The position numbers and the translations under genes are program-made. A stretch of DNA of 64,000 nucleotides from Ascarosepion bandense (lineage: Eukaryota; Mollusca; Cephalopoda; Sepiida; Sepiidae), in assembly GCA_037127315.1 (NCBI GenBank), contig JBBBDQ010000231.1, forward strand, positions 185,001 through 249,000, read 5' to 3'. This document shows positions 10,543 to 22,240 of the stretch, piece after piece. The notes below the pieces were generated by a model. That model searched no databases. It had not been told where the DNA came from and saw only the letters and a list, made by a program, of their open reading frames with translations. Positions within the stretch are counted from its first letter, which is position 1. Every line of letters begins with the position of its first letter.

Positions 10543-12039
10543 CACTCCTGATCAAAAATTTAAGACCACTTAAAAATTTTTAAAAAGAATTTTTTTTATG
10601 GATAGATTTTAAACTCCTCCCACTTAAGGTTACCACTACTAAAATCTAAAAGGTTATGGAAACAAAAAGCTACATTCCAAACATTTTATTTAGAAATTTA
10701 CAGTTTTATAAAATGAGGCGATTTACACATGATCAAAATCATAAGACCAGGGGTATAAAATATTAGATCTATGGCAATTCCAATGGTTTTAGTTCAGTTA
10801 GAGATTAGCAATCATTGCGTAAAGGTGTTACCATGCCTAAAGCAAGCAAACTTACCAAAGTTGAGCGTTCTCGAATTCTAGAATTCCATAAGCAAGATTT
10901 GTCACAGCGGGCGATCTCAGCTAAGGTAAATCGCAGTAAAACTGTGATTTGCAACTTTCTAAAGAACAGTGAGAATTATGGAAAAGCAAAATCCTCTGGT
11001 AGGTCCCAAAAAATTTCTCCTGCATTGAGTAGGAGAATAAGACGAGTTGTTATGAAAGACGGGGACTTTCTTCTAGTCAAATTAAGGCAGTCACAGATGC
11101 TGATTGCAGTCCCGTAACCATCAGACAACACTTAAGACAAAAAGGCATGGTAAATAAAAAGCGTAAACAAATTCTTCGGCTGCTTCCACGTCACAAGTTG
11201 GACCGCTTAAAGTTTGGTCGTGAATACCAAGCATGGGACGTTGAGAAATGGAAGAAAGTCCTGTTTTCTGGTGAGAAAAATTCAATCTGATGGCTTCCAA
11301 CGATATTGGTATAACAAAAACATGCCTCCTGAAATTTTCTCCGCACGTCATAGTGGTGGATGGTCCCTTTTCTTACAGAGGGACGATAGAGCTCCAGGTG
11401 ATGCAGGGTCGTCAGAGAGCGGCTGGTTGTGTTAACATGCTACAAAAAGCGTCTTTGATGACGGAGGGCCATCGTTTGTGTAGGGATGGATGGTTATTCC
11501 AACAGGATAATGCTGCAATCCATGCTGCAAGACGGACTTTGACCTTTCTACAAGAAAATGGGGTTCATCTCTTGGGACATCCTGCATGCTCACCGGACTT
11601 GAACCCAATTGAAAATGTTTGGGGATGGATGGCAAACAATATTCAACAAAAAATGAATTCCGTGAAGCCATCTTCAGAACCTGGAGCAACATCCCCCGCA
11701 CCTTAATGAAATCGCTTATTTCTAGCATGCCCGACAGAATCTTTGAAGTCATCAAAAGTAGTGGAGGTCGACTTCATTATTAAATTTGGTTGTTAAAGAT
11801 TTTCATAAACTTTTTGTACAATTTCGTAGAATTTTTGTCTCTGGTCTTCATGTGTAAATCGCCTCATTTTATAAAAATGTAAATTCCTAAATAAAATGTT
11901 TGGAATGTAGCTTTTTGTTTCCATAACCTTTTAGTTTGTAGTATTTGTAACCTTAAGTGGGAGGAGTTTAAAATCTATATGTAAAAAAAAATTTCTTTTT
12001 AAAGATTTTTAAGTGGTCTTAAATTTTTGATCTGGAGTG
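10543..12039 (+). mobile_element. Complete Tc1-like DNA transposon
   Basis: Both ends are present. Left terminus CACTCCTGATCAAAAATTTA pairs with right terminus TAAATTTTTGATCTGGAGTG. The inverted repeats are long: about 10543-10732 and 11848-12039, with few mismatches. TA dinucleotides at 10541-10542 and 12040-12041 form the TA target duplication typical of the Tc1/mariner superfamily. The element is about 1.5 kb with one transposase frame between the repeats. It sits in a TCTA microsatellite tract: TTTATCTATC lies to the left and TCTATCTATC to the right. Confidence 0.95.
10833..11783 (+). pseudogene. Tc1-like transposase, frameshifted
   Basis: The likely start is the ATG at 10833 (MPKASKLTKVERSRI). 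An N-terminal helix-turn-helix is visible (SQRAISAKVNRSKTVI). The catalytic core follows: second Asp in FQQDNAAIH (codon 11506) and Glu in SPDLNPIENVWGWM (codon 11611), 34 residues apart as in DD34E transposases. The first catalytic Asp, expected in a VFSDEKKF-type motif, reads Gly (GGT at 11270-11272). Frame changes occur near 11063, 11279, 11365 and 11655. The final frame ends in GGRLHY at a TAA (11781-11783). The protein would normally bind the terminal repeats and move the element by cut and paste; this copy cannot encode an active enzyme. Confidence 0.93.

Positions 12040-12071
<32 letters not shown>
12040..12071. repeat. (TCTA)n microsatellite, right flank of Tc1
   Basis: About seven TCTA units directly after the right TA target site. 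Confidence 0.9.
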
Positions 12072-12800
12072 AGTTTTGTCGAAGTCTTGCTGATAGGGTT
12101 GTGTCTTGTACTGAATATGAAGGGCAACATTCTGAACATTTGAAATTGTTAATCATAACAAATGAGGTTCATTTGTTCAGACAATAATTGTATATTTTCC
12201 TTTGCTGTCATTTATTTTATCTAATAAAAGTTAATAAATAAATTAATAAAAATGGCGTTATTTTTACGTAACCTTTTTAATTGAATAAAATAAAATCGTG
12301 TTTTCTTTAAAGAAAAAAGGTAGTAAATAAGAACAGAAAATATTTCAAATTCAACCTCAGAGTTTAATCTCGAAGTTTTTTATACGTAGTTAAAGTTTTT
12401 TCATAAAAAGTGAAAATATCTTATTAAAACCATCTTTTGGAATTTATTAAAAATTAAGAACAAAGTCACACATACTTTTTTCCAGATCATTAAGTACCCA
12501 GAATTAAGAGAATAAAAGAAGTCGTGCGAGAGTATATTCTAGGAATGTTAGAGAAAATGGCAGGGTTTCTTATTCTTGTGCGTTTGAAAACAATGGAAAA
12601 CCGCGCTTTCTCTTGCAAAGGGGGATGCAAGTTTGAACCCTGCTAAAAAAATACATAATTTTTATTAAGTTTTCTTCAGTGCTCAGACTAATAGAAATAG
12701 TAAATACTTCTTTAAAAAAAAAGAAGCGTCTATTTTAGATACAGGTATCCACAAAGAATAAAATTTGATATACACAAGAACTCATACCCCCCCACAATAC
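12072..12800. other. AT-rich interval, nothing recognised
   Basis: No open frame of note and no resemblance to other repeats in the window. Confidence 0.3.
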
Positions 12801-12804
12801 ACAC

Positions 12805-12813
12805 ACACACATA

Positions 12814-12879
<66 letters not shown>
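12805..12879. repeat. (CA)n(TA)n microsatellite
   Basis: CA units with two AT interruptions, then TA units. Confidence 0.9.
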
Positions 12880-12881
<2 letters not shown>

Positions 12882-13238
12882 ACGTCTATAGCACGAGACA
12901 GAGTTTCATGAATTCAGCATTAGTCAGGTGCTTATTTTGAATTTACATTTTCCGGAATTTAATGTTTGGTTCCTGCTTTGTTGATGGTAGTTACATATTA
13001 TGATGATGAGATCTTATTTTTTGTAATGTTCTTGTTGTATAAATTATTTGGATTTGTACTTAAACATGAAATTGGAAACTAAAATGTTAAAAGTTAAATC
13101 GAAATTAGAATATTTTTAGGCCAGAGTTTATACGATTTGTATTTGGATGTATGTATTAGCAAGCCTTTCATTAGTTTTAAACTTGTTTTTACCTGTGGAT
13201 GAAGCTAATATGTTTGTATTTTAAACGAGTAAGTTGCG

Positions 13239-13240
<2 letters not shown>

Positions 13241-13312
<72 letters not shown>
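13241..13312. repeat. (TA)n(TG)n microsatellite
   Basis: About 20 TA units followed by about 15 TG units. The open frames across it are low-complexity artefacts. Confidence 0.95.
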
Positions 13313-13317
<5 letters not shown>

Positions 13318-13445
13318 TTTTCTTTGTGTATGTTGTTTTTGTTGTTGATAAAGGTTCTGCTGGTTGTCTTCATTTATTACTTTTCTTTTCACAGTCTAGT
13401 TACTATATTTTTTCTACATTTGTTAAGCCTGAAAATAGATTAATA

Positions 13446-13448
<3 letters not shown>

Positions 13449-13487
<39 letters not shown>

Positions 13488-13546
13488 TATCGCTCTCTCT
13501 ATATATATATATATATATAGATAGATAGATATGTGTGTGTGTGTGT
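13449..13546. repeat. TA / TAGA / TG microsatellite cluster
   Basis: Two TA blocks separated by CGCTCTCTC, then GATA units, then TG units. Confidence 0.9.
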
Positions 13547-13684
13547 TTGTGTTGATTAACTTTCTTAAGCAAACATTATTTTTCAATACTGTAAACGTTA
13601 TTTTTGTGGGTACGTGTGTTTTGAGTTACTACCCCCAGGGCGGAAGGTATCCTTTAGGCTAATACTGGCTTCAGCCTGGAGCCT

Positions 13685-14105
13685 CCCAAACTTTTATAAA
13701 GCAATGATTTTTATTTTCTAGATGTTATAACTTCAGAAATTATATCAATCTGACAAACTCATTTTTTTTTTACTTTACAGGAAACAAATCAAGAAAAAGA
13801 ACGTTTCAGTTCGTGTCATTGCATTTCAAAAGCTAATCATGACTGATTTTATTTCAGAAATTTTAAATCTTAAACATTTTTATGAAGCAGTGATTTCTAT
13901 TTTTATAACTTCTAAATTGTTTCATAAACTGAAAATATATCGCGACGACAAACTTATATGTTTATTATTTATTGTTAGTAATGCTTGTCAGTTTGAATGT
14001 ATGAATATTAAACATTTTTATAAATCTATGATTTAATTTTTTTTAAACTTGTATATATTTTCATAAAATTAATTTATATCGCTATGTCAGACTCAGGTTT
14101 ATTTT
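13685..14105. repeat. Diverged tandem repeat, ~140-bp unit, about three copies
   Basis: Each unit has a form of AACATTTTTATGAAGCAGTG ATTT followed by TATTTTTATAACTTC and later a form of CGACAAACTTA. Units start near 13688, 13872 and 14008. Divergence is high, so the repeat is old or the match partly reflects AT-richness. Confidence 0.45.
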
Positions 14106-14714
14106 GATTGTTTTATTGCTATCAACGCTTGTTATATATTTTTAATACTGTTGGGAGAAAATATCTGCTAATTTGATCTGCAATAAATAGTAAAATAGTT
14201 TTTCTTAAAAAGTATTTTTCATTGTCAAACAAATGACAGCCATTTGAGTTTAGTTAAAGAATTTGCAATCGGTTTAAATCAAGCTATGGAAAGATCACTA
14301 AAATATTTCACGATTAAAATATAATCAAACCAGGAGCTGGTGAGTTAGAGGGTAGATTCGTCTTTGGTGTAAGATTTTATTAGTCTGGTGTCCCCACAAA
14401 TTCATAATACAGCCCTGGTTAGGCTTCTTTTTTTAAAATAATGATTGGCTGAAAAAGAGAAAACACCTACAAAAATGTGTTACTAGAGAATATTTGATAT
14501 CCCCTTTCCACCAGAGACTCTACAATGAAAGAGTAACCAGGATGGCTGTAGATAACGATTTACACTGCATTTAAATTTTGATGATCAAAATTGGCCGGAA
14601 TTTATGGAGCTGTGCACAAGTGAGAAAAGAAACTGTTATTATAAATCTTATGGTCATATCTATCTAATTTAGCAGTAAATTGATGAGACCTTCAGGCCAA
14701 TCTAGTACTGGGAT

Positions 14715-15533
14715 TAAATTCGTAAAGTCTAAATACCATAGCGAAGAACTCATCCTTGCATGGAACAGGCTTGCCTCCCAGAGAGTAAATCACTACGCCT
14801 GCTTGGCCTGACACTCTCAGCGGATTTCAAGTGGAATGACTACGTCGAATCCACTGCTAAATCCGCAGCTATGAAAGTCGGCTCTCTGTGCAGTGCCCGG
14901 AAATTCTTTCCGCCTGAATCTATCCTGCAATTATATAAGTCCACCATCCGCCCATGTATTGAGTACTGCTGCCACATCTGGTCGGGTGCCCCTTCTATTC
15001 TCCTTCGGGGTTCTTGACAAAATACAGCGAAGAATCTGTAATGTGATTGATACCGATTTGGCTGACCACCTGCAGTATCTCTCTCACCGGCGTGACGTGG
15101 CTTCCCTGTGCCTCTTCTATAGATATTTTCATGGCTTCTGCTCTGACGAACTTAAATCACTGGTGCCCCCTAGATGTGAATTTGCACGAGATACTAGATT
15201 GGCAACTAGGTCCCACCCTTTTACAGTGAAACCGATGAAATGTAACCGCAATTTCTACTCCAATAGCTTCTTTCCTCGCACTTCCCGCCTGTGGAATTCC
15301 CTACCGCATGCTTGTTTCCCCGACGGCTACAACCTCCAGGAGTTTAAATGTAAGGTCAATAGATACCTCCTAACACACTAACTCACACCCACTCTCTCCA
15401 ACTCTCTCCCTATGTACATCCTAAGTCGTCTATCACCCTCCTTCTGACATTTCCTATACCCAATCGCTCTATGTAACCCCCTGCGCTATAGTGGCAGTGG
15501 AATGCCTTGCTTGGGGTGACACGATTAAAAAAA
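14715..15533 (+). mobile_element. LINE family L, best-preserved C-terminus with 3' end
   Basis: This is the reference copy for the family. Two overlapping frames (14760-15017 and 14893-15381) carry LPESKSLRLLGLTL, then KVGSLCSARKFFPPES, STIRPCIEYCCHIWSGAP, a frame change near 15000, KIQRRICNVIDTDL, HRRDVASLCLFYRYFHG and RTSRLWNSLPHACFPDGYN, ending in a stop at 15379. This is the end of a reverse-transcriptase protein of the Jockey/CR1-type non-LTR retrotransposons; I do not assign a clade. The 3' UTR has ATGTAACCCCCTGCGC, TGCCTTGCTTGGGGTG and GATTAAAAAAAAAA. The copy is 5'-truncated and carries at least one frameshift. Confidence 0.85.
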
Positions 15534-15539
15534 AAACAA

Positions 15540-16255
15540 TTACTCTGAAAGTATTCATAGAAAAGGTTCAGAAAAGCAACATTTCACCAGTAGAAATGTA
15601 ACTAATAACGGGACGCAAAGTCAGAACCATAAATATTGCTGATTCTCCTTTGTATTTTACGAAATATCTCTAAATAAATAGCATTAGAACCGGACTAAAT
15701 GTATCAGCAATATTTTAAGCATGGGTGAATACTTATAGATATGTAAGATAGATTCTGGAAACATCTGCTATGTAAAATCTCATGATTTTCTAGAAATATC
15801 TTTTCTCAAAATAGATGCGAAATATCAAAGCGTATGGCTATTTATCTTAAATACATAAACATCGCGACTTCAACTCCAGAACTTAAACGTATTGTGAAAA
15901 AAATACAAATGACACGTCGAATTTAACAGAAAGTACTGTATGATGTGTTTTACGGTATTCTGACATTCAAAATTTGCTAATATTGCAATTTGTAGAACCG
16001 CCCTGTGACGACAACTTAAACAAAACGAAAAATCGTTTTTCCTCTTTAAAGATTCATTTCCAAAAGAAATTATTTTATTGCTAACTGGTGATTTTTTAAT
16101 AAAAAAAATGTAGTTTTAAAAGTGTGTTTTTGAAGTAAGTGCAATCACTTAAGTGTAATGGCCGACATTGATGAAGATACATTCCTGGTATTTTGAGACA
16201 GATGTTCAGTAAGAAACTATTTCCCATATAAACAAGAAAAGTGACAAACAGACTC
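15540..16255. other. AT-rich interval, nothing recognised
   Basis: No long frame and no shared repeat was seen between the LINE tail and the next microsatellite. Confidence 0.3.
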
Positions 16256-16257
16256 TT

Positions 16258-16259
16258 GC

Positions 16260-16307
<48 letters not shown>

Positions 16308-16310
16308 CTA
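16258..16310. repeat. (TCTA)n microsatellite
   Basis: About 12 TCTA units; a degenerate tail continues to about 16490. Confidence 0.95.
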
Positions 16311-16799
16311 TTAGTCAATCTATCTATTTATCGATCTCAATCTGTTTCTGTTTATCTATCTTTCTAAAATTAATGTGGAGAGGTTTGTCACTTAACTGAG
16401 TAGAATTATGGCTGCTTCGAAGTTTTGTGAAGATGTCTTCATTGTTCAGGGATTTGTTTCTTATATCTATTTATCTATCTATCTGTCTGTCTGAAATAAG
16501 GTGTGTGTCCATGTTCATAAAAGCGTCGGTTGAATTAATCTAGTGACTTGACCCAAAGAGTAGGGAGTTCAATACATTGCCACGCCAGATGTGAAAAGAA
16601 ACTTTGAGAGTTGAGTTACTAAAGGGAATTAACTGAAACTGAAATATACAGAAAAGGCATAGCATGTAGAACTAGAACAATCTGTCCCATTGTACGAAAT
16701 AAAGGAATTGGTTAAAAACAAGGAATCGGTTAAAAATTTATATCACCTAAAGAAAACTTGGGTGCTATGTGACCGTGCATCGATGTCGGAAATTTACAG

Positions 16800-17400
16800 A
16801 TGTAACGGGTCTCCTGATTGGCTGATTTAACCCGAACCTCGTTTTGAACTTTAGGCGGGCTTTACCAGAGGTTTTATGTTTTTTTTCTGATGGTTTTGTT
16901 CTCTCCTTTTTTCAGCTAGCACGAACAGTATCGGACGCATTTGTGCCGCTCCGGATTTTTGTTGCAGCAGGGCCTAAATTGGCGCCCACTTGTCTCGCTA
17001 TATCGAGACCATCTTACCAATTCTTTGTAATCTTTTAGGCTAATGCCACAACTTTGTAACAGAGAAAATCTCTTGTTACCCTTCTTACCTTAAAAAGGAT
17101 ACCCTATGGGCAAAGCCTTGCCTTCCTAGAGAAAAATTCTCTAAGCACTATCATCTTATACCAAGATAAGAAACTGTGAAAGAAGCTGACCCAGAAGAAA
17201 GTTCCTGTACGTCGCGGATCGCAGTTCCTTGTGTCTTTTTCATCCCACTCCTAGACGGAGGATACTATACCAAGCTAAGCAGAGAAAAGAGACTATACCA
17301 AGCTACACTGTAGCAGCAAAATTCAGCATATTTTTGCAAGACAAATAAATTGTTTTTTCTATACCAGGTATGTCTTGTTATGTTTGATAATTTCCTTTCA
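16800..17400. other. Unassigned, slightly less AT-rich interval
   Basis: A 64-codon frame lies at 16844-17038. A short phrase TGGCGCCCA at about 16980 resembles a primer-binding site, and CTATACCAAGCTA occurs twice near 17265 and 17293. None of this is enough to name an element. Confidence 0.25.
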
Positions 17401-17459
17401 CTGCTTAAGCGCTAAGCTATGTGAATATATTTCTCACATCGAATAATGTTGTCATATCT

Positions 17460-18088
17460 GATCAAGCGCCGCTGCTGTTCATCTCAGTGTTTTCGACAGG
17501 CTCCAAAGAAGAATCTGTAATGTGATTGGTCCCGACCTGGCAGTTCGACTCCAGCCACATTCTCACAGACAGAATGTAGCTTGCTTCTGTCTATTCTATA
17601 AATATTTTCATGGCTTCTGCTCTGACGAACTTAGATCACTGGTGCCCCTTCACAAGAATTTAATCTAGCAACCAGACTGGCTAAAAGGTTTCCCCCTTTT
17701 TCAATTGGATCAACCAAATGCAGGTGACAATTCTACTCCAGCAGCTTCTTCTCTCGAGCTTCTTGCCTGTTGAACTCCCTTCCATATACTTACTTTCCTC
17801 CATCTCAACCTCCAGGAATTTAAATGCTAAGTCAAATCCCATCTTTCATCCACTTGACTTCACTCCTTTCAACATCCTCCGGTGTATCTTATTCGTTTTC
17901 CTTTCTCTCTACCTTCGCAACTGTCTTCACTCCTGTGTTCATATCCTTCCCTTGCCCTTTCTCTTTTACCCTCGGTAGCTGGTTCGTCTTTCTATTCACT
18001 CTTCTCCTGTCTAAAACTAACATTTTTATGTAGCCCGCTGCAAATCAATGGCGATACTGCCTTGCTTTGGGTGAAATGATTAAAAAGA
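17460..18088 (+). mobile_element. LINE family L fragment
   Basis: It starts at the CTCCAAAGAAGAATCTGTAA block (KxQRRICNVIGPDL), then TTCATGGCTTCTGCTCTGAC (FHGFCSDEL), a degenerate LWNSLP region and a T/C-rich 3' UTR. It ends TGCCTTGCTTTGGGTGAAAT, GATTAAAAAG at about 18088. Several frameshifts; no single frame spans it. Confidence 0.75.
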
Positions 18089-18104
18089 ATGATAAGTGTT
18101 CACT

Positions 18105-18560
18105 TTTGATTGTCTGTTGATATCAGTTTATTTATGCATATCGATTGAACTCTATTCATGTCTATCTACTGATATCAATCTGTTTTTACCGGTTGATAAC
18201 AGTTGATTTTCCCTGTCTGTTATTATCAATTTATTTGACTTTATCTATCCATTTCTTACGTATTGAAAAAATTTATTTTTTCCTATGTATTGATAAGTTT
18301 ATCTATGCCTAATTATTTATATTAGTTCATCCTTATCTAGTAATAGCAGTTTCTGTTTCCGCATCTATGGATATCATTTTATTTGTATATTTATTGATAT
18401 CAGTTTCTTTATACATATGGTATCAATCTACTGCATAACAGGTAATGTTTGCACATATATTAATAACATTATTTTGTCTATCTATCGATATCAGTGCATT
18501 TAAGCTTATCTATTGATAACAGTCTCTTCATACCTATTATATAACTAGATCAGTTTGTTC
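18105..18560. repeat. Degenerate satellite with TGATATCAGTTTATTTAT-like unit
   Basis: A phrase close to ATTGATATCAGTTTATTTAT recurs about ten times with irregular spacing of about 30-45 bp. Examples are near 18115, 18170, 18395, 18485 and 18515. Units are heavily diverged, so it looks like an old minisatellite. Confidence 0.6.
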
Positions 18561-19350
18561 ATACCTTGATTCTGAAATGTAAATAGCCAGAAATAAATGT
18601 AGAATTTGTTATTTCTAAAAATATTTTAAAACAATATATTTTCAAATAAATGTAGTTATTTTTAAATGAACTGGAAATTTAAATTAGATATCTGATCATC
18701 ATGTCATCAGCAAAGCGACTGGCACCAAATAAGTCAGCTTAAATAGTAAACTGTCTTGGAGATAAATGGGAACAGAATTTATGTGAAGCGAAATGCCATA
18801 TCATATGATCATATATGCCATATTATCCGCATTTGCATGCTTACCTGATATTGACGTTTCAGTTTTTGTACATTCGGTTTTTCTTCAGGTGTCTGCTTTT
18901 GAAACACGTAATATCTGATATTTAAACTTGATATTTTATTCATTCTATGCGTGTAGATTATTTCCATTGTGATTTCCATGGATTTCAGATTTTACATATT
19001 AGAAAGTAGTGAAAGCACGATGAATTCAAAGTTTGGTCTGGTCTAGTATGTGCATTTTGTATAAAAGCCTTAATTTCTCTCTTCACCCATTTTTAGGTTT
19101 AATAACAGGGTAGACCTAGCTTCGAGTGGCAACTGGTCCAACAGAAAAAAAAAAAACTCTGACTTCAAGACAACTTCACTATATGTTTCATGAATTCATA
19201 GCATTAATAAATAATAAATCTTTGGAGAGTCATGATCGCGAACGTTTAGCATCTTATATTTGTATCGAATCTCTACAATGGTCGTTAGAAAAGTTTATTA
19301 GCTGTTCAAGAAAGTATCATGAAATGTGACCAAATGAGTTAAATAGTCCC
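18561..19350. other. Interval with one unrecognised 67-codon ORF
   Basis: A frame at 19126-19329 holds HYMFHEFIALIN, ERLASYICIESLQWSL and CSRKYHEM. It is not low-complexity, but I recognise no family and no splice structure. It abuts the 3' end of a minus-strand mariner remnant. Confidence 0.25.
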
Positions 19351-19737
19351 GTTTAGGGTCCACACAAGTCTTTCTTTAGAGTTGCAGTGTTTGGATCCCA
19401 ATGAGGAAAAAAGCTTTCATTCTCTTGGTTAAAATTCATCAACGGCTGTTTAGCGTTATCATAACTGTTATAGGGATTCTCAGAAAATGGTGTTTTTAAG
19501 TTGAAGCAAAGAAAATAGTGAGATGGGGCGTACTCAGGGTAGTTCAGGATCACACTCATTCTGGCATTGAAATCAAGGCCTTGTGTGCAAAAACGTTGTC
19601 TTGATTAAACAAGGACACTTTCGTCAGTTTTCAAGAGTATTTAATTTTGATAGCCTTTCATAACTGCATCAGCAAGTTTGTATAAAACTCACCATGGATA
19701 GTTTAGCCTTTGTTTTAATATAGTCAGGTGATTTTCT

Positions 19738-19866
19738 AAGCGCCGCATATATGTGGCACATGGCCGACACTATGGGACACTCAGTGAGGATCAAACTCAC
19801 TTTTGAGTTGTAACTGGTTCTAGTGAAACAAGCATGATAACCTTTACACTACACTGAGGTGCTCCT
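19738..19866 (-). mobile_element. SINE-C, tRNA-like, inside a mariner remnant
   Basis: On the minus strand GCACCTCAGTGTAGTGTAAA is followed by GGTTATCA and, later, GAGTTTGATCCTCACTGAG. These are box A and box B-like. A second copy lies at 48.3 kb. The head resembles a Glu/Asp-type tRNA, but no complete cloverleaf can be drawn, so it is a SINE or tRNA pseudogene. Confidence 0.65.
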
Positions 19867-20130
19867 TTTTGAATGTAGTCAGTAAACGCATGCATTTGCA
19901 TACCAAAAACATGGAGAGAGCACCTTCACTGGAGACGAAAAAAACTTGTCGTTTTTAGAGGAGGTTAGGAGGGATGTTTCTCTGCATCACTTGTCATTTT
20001 GTCTTTAGCTCAAAGTGATGATCCTGGCATTCAGCCTAGGTTACGTAGCGTTCACGTTAACCAGCTAGATCTACCGGAAAATGTAAGATTTTTACGTATT
20101 GTCATCATCCCACGGTGCCTTTGACCAATG

Positions 20131-20440
20131 TTTGTTGTGGTGCAGCGGATATCAACTCGGGACGACAAATCAGGTGCCGAGTTCGAATTCTAGTTGAATT
20201 TCTTTGCATTCAGCTACGCACAAATAGGCTTGGGTAAGGTAATAATCCGTCTCTTCCTCCCAGTTATGTGGTAGATAATAGGACATATTGGGTTCTATAG
20301 CCTTGGATGGCATCTAGTCTACCGCAGAAAGCAATGGCAATCTACTGCGTGATAACCTTCTGCCCAATCAGTCGTGTCTCTTTCGAGACATGATCGCCTA
20401 AAGCGTGTATCACATATGTCGCTTAACAGACTGACTGACT
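20131..20440 (+). mobile_element. SINE-A, full length, inside a mariner remnant
   Basis: It runs from TTGTTGTGGTGCAGCGGATA through the box B-like GAGTTCGAATTCTAG to the hairpin GTGTCTCTTTCGAGACATGA and TCACATATGTCGCTTAACAG. The sense strand equals the plus strand here. It interrupts the minus-strand mariner. Confidence 0.85.
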
Positions 20441-20899
20441 AAGTGTTAGTTGACAAGGCACCCACAAAGTAGAATGCGTCAACATGCCGTGATTGATTGT
20501 ACAGAATATTTTAAACTCTTTCCCGAGATATGCTAATAGGAATATGCGTTTGATTTATAATCAATTACCAGTCATTCAACAGAATTTGGTAGACACTACC
20601 AATGTCTTTTTTGGTGGTGTCAGTTGCAGGACGTCCAAACTTTTGATAATTTTCAAACACACCCTTCCCCCTCCTAAATTCTGTTGCACACTTTTGCACT
20701 GTTCATAAACTGTAACGTCATCCCGTAAAATAGCACTCATGCCAACGCCCATGCCAGCAAGAAATTTCTTGGAATCTAAAAACTTATTCTGCAGATACTT
20801 AAAAACACCACGATGCATGAGTCATTTTCAAGCGGAATTAATAGTAAATACATTCTTGCAAAGGCAGTTAATAAAAAGAGATGAGAATAACAAGTGCTA

Positions 20900-21172
20900 T
20901 CTACTAGCCTTCTCTGCTACTTTAATAGTTGCTTTTTTTGCACTTCGTGTTCGTGAAACTCCTTTTCGTTTGCTTTCTCCTCTGATAAGTGCAATCTCCA
21001 AAACTTTAAATGCAACGTCAATTGCCATATACTTTCTACTTGATTCCCATCTATCTGTTATCCTTTCTTCGGCATCCATTTTTTTTTTTTTGTGTGTGTG
21101 TGTTTTCCCTCGCTGTAATACTGTGCGTAACCCTGGCATTCTTGCTTTGCTTGGGATTAAATGATTTTAAAA
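20900..21172 (+). mobile_element. LINE family L 3' end, degenerate
   Basis: It starts around TTTTTGCACTTCGTGTTCGT (degenerate SFF-x-RT), runs through AACTTTAAATGCAACGTCAA, and ends GCATTCTTGCTTTGCTTGGG, ATTAAATGATTTTAA. Confidence 0.65.
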
Positions 21173-21174
21173 TA

Positions 21175-21860
21175 TTCAACAGATATATCATTAGTCTGTC
21201 ATAAACTTTTAGTAGACTCTCAAACTTCTTCCATTGCATCAAAGTATCCAACATTTTTAGACCTATCAAAATCAGCGATTGAACAACCAACGTTTAGAGA
21301 ACAAAATATAGTCTATTTTCTGGTAGATTTAATATTCGTCAATTTGCTCCACAAGTACGTTAAAATTTTTGAAAAACTTTAATTATTATTACAGGGCTTT
21401 CACTCACTTATATTATTTAAAATTAGAATGATCAGGGAGAATGTATTTAGCGATCTGTTTGGCGTCAGTGTGAAACTTTACTGTTTATTGGATAGGAACT
21501 GTACGTCGCGAATTCGTGTATCAGTGAGTTACTCACTTGAGTATAGTGTCTATATATTTTTATAAATAGTATATTTCATAATAAAAGTATAAAATAATTT
21601 TTAGGCAGGAGTTCTCTAAGACAGGAAAATTATTACAAGTGTTTCAAAAGGGTAAGAAGTTTAAGAAACTGTGCTTCAGACATTATTGAACAACAGGGGA
21701 TCATAAATGACATCCAATTAAGTCTCTTGTTTTGATACGTCTATTTTAGAAAATGAATTTCGTTTAGAGGATAATATCTTGGTTTTGTAGCATTCAACAG
21801 TATTGGAGAAAAGGAAAAGACACACTGGGGACAGTGCCCTCTATTATAATAAAAATCATT
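21175..21860. other. Unassigned AT-rich interval
   Basis: A 73-codon frame at 21161-21382 has no recognised resemblance. Nothing else stands out before the TA array at 21865. Confidence 0.25.
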
Positions 21861-21862
21861 GA

Positions 21863-21864
<2 letters not shown>

Positions 21865-21901
<37 letters not shown>
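21865..21901. repeat. (TA)n microsatellite
   Basis: Perfect TA repeats. Confidence 0.95.
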
Positions 21902-21902
<1 letters not shown>

Positions 21903-22240
21903 TGAACATTTTAAGTCTTATTTCTTCGTTAACCACCCCCTAGTCAACGCTATTTGTCTTTTCCTTTTCTTTCTATCCCCCATTTCTATTTCTTTGACAC
22001 CATAAAATTTAGATTTTTTTAATTCTTTAATACAGGCCTAATCTAATATTCTTCTTCTTATATCGAATCTTGAATCCCTTTTTCTGCCCCTCATTTCTTA
22101 TATCTGGACGACAAATTTATTTTTTTTCTTTCGTAATTCGTCCCACTTTTTTTTAAAAAACTTCCTGTGTATGGATAAGTTTTTAAGCCACTTCCAGTAT
22201 GTGAATTTTTGTACCATATTTGAAAGAATCATTTCTTTTT

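Larger units (their letters stand above)
19355..20830 (-). mobile_element. Mariner (SETMAR-like) transposon remnant split by two SINEs
   Basis: Three minus-strand pieces line up with one transposase. The N-terminal piece (20830-20450) reads GKGVFENYQKFGRPATDT, like the end of the HTH region with its R-S-GRP motif. The middle piece (about 20100-19870) contains SPVKVLSP-x-FWYA. The C-terminal piece (19735-19355) contains LFNQDNVFAHKAL (second catalytic Asp), NYPEYAPSHYFLCFNL (third Asp expected after SP; here a changed residue) and SFFPHWD. The pieces are separated by SINE-A (20131-20440) and SINE-C (19738-19866). Stops and frame changes are many. It belongs to the DD34D mariner group; it is dead. 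Confidence 0.75.

Noticed and set aside
16975..16990. TGGCGCCCA as a retroviral-type primer-binding site
   Set aside because: Nine bases only, no LTR end before it and no gag after it.
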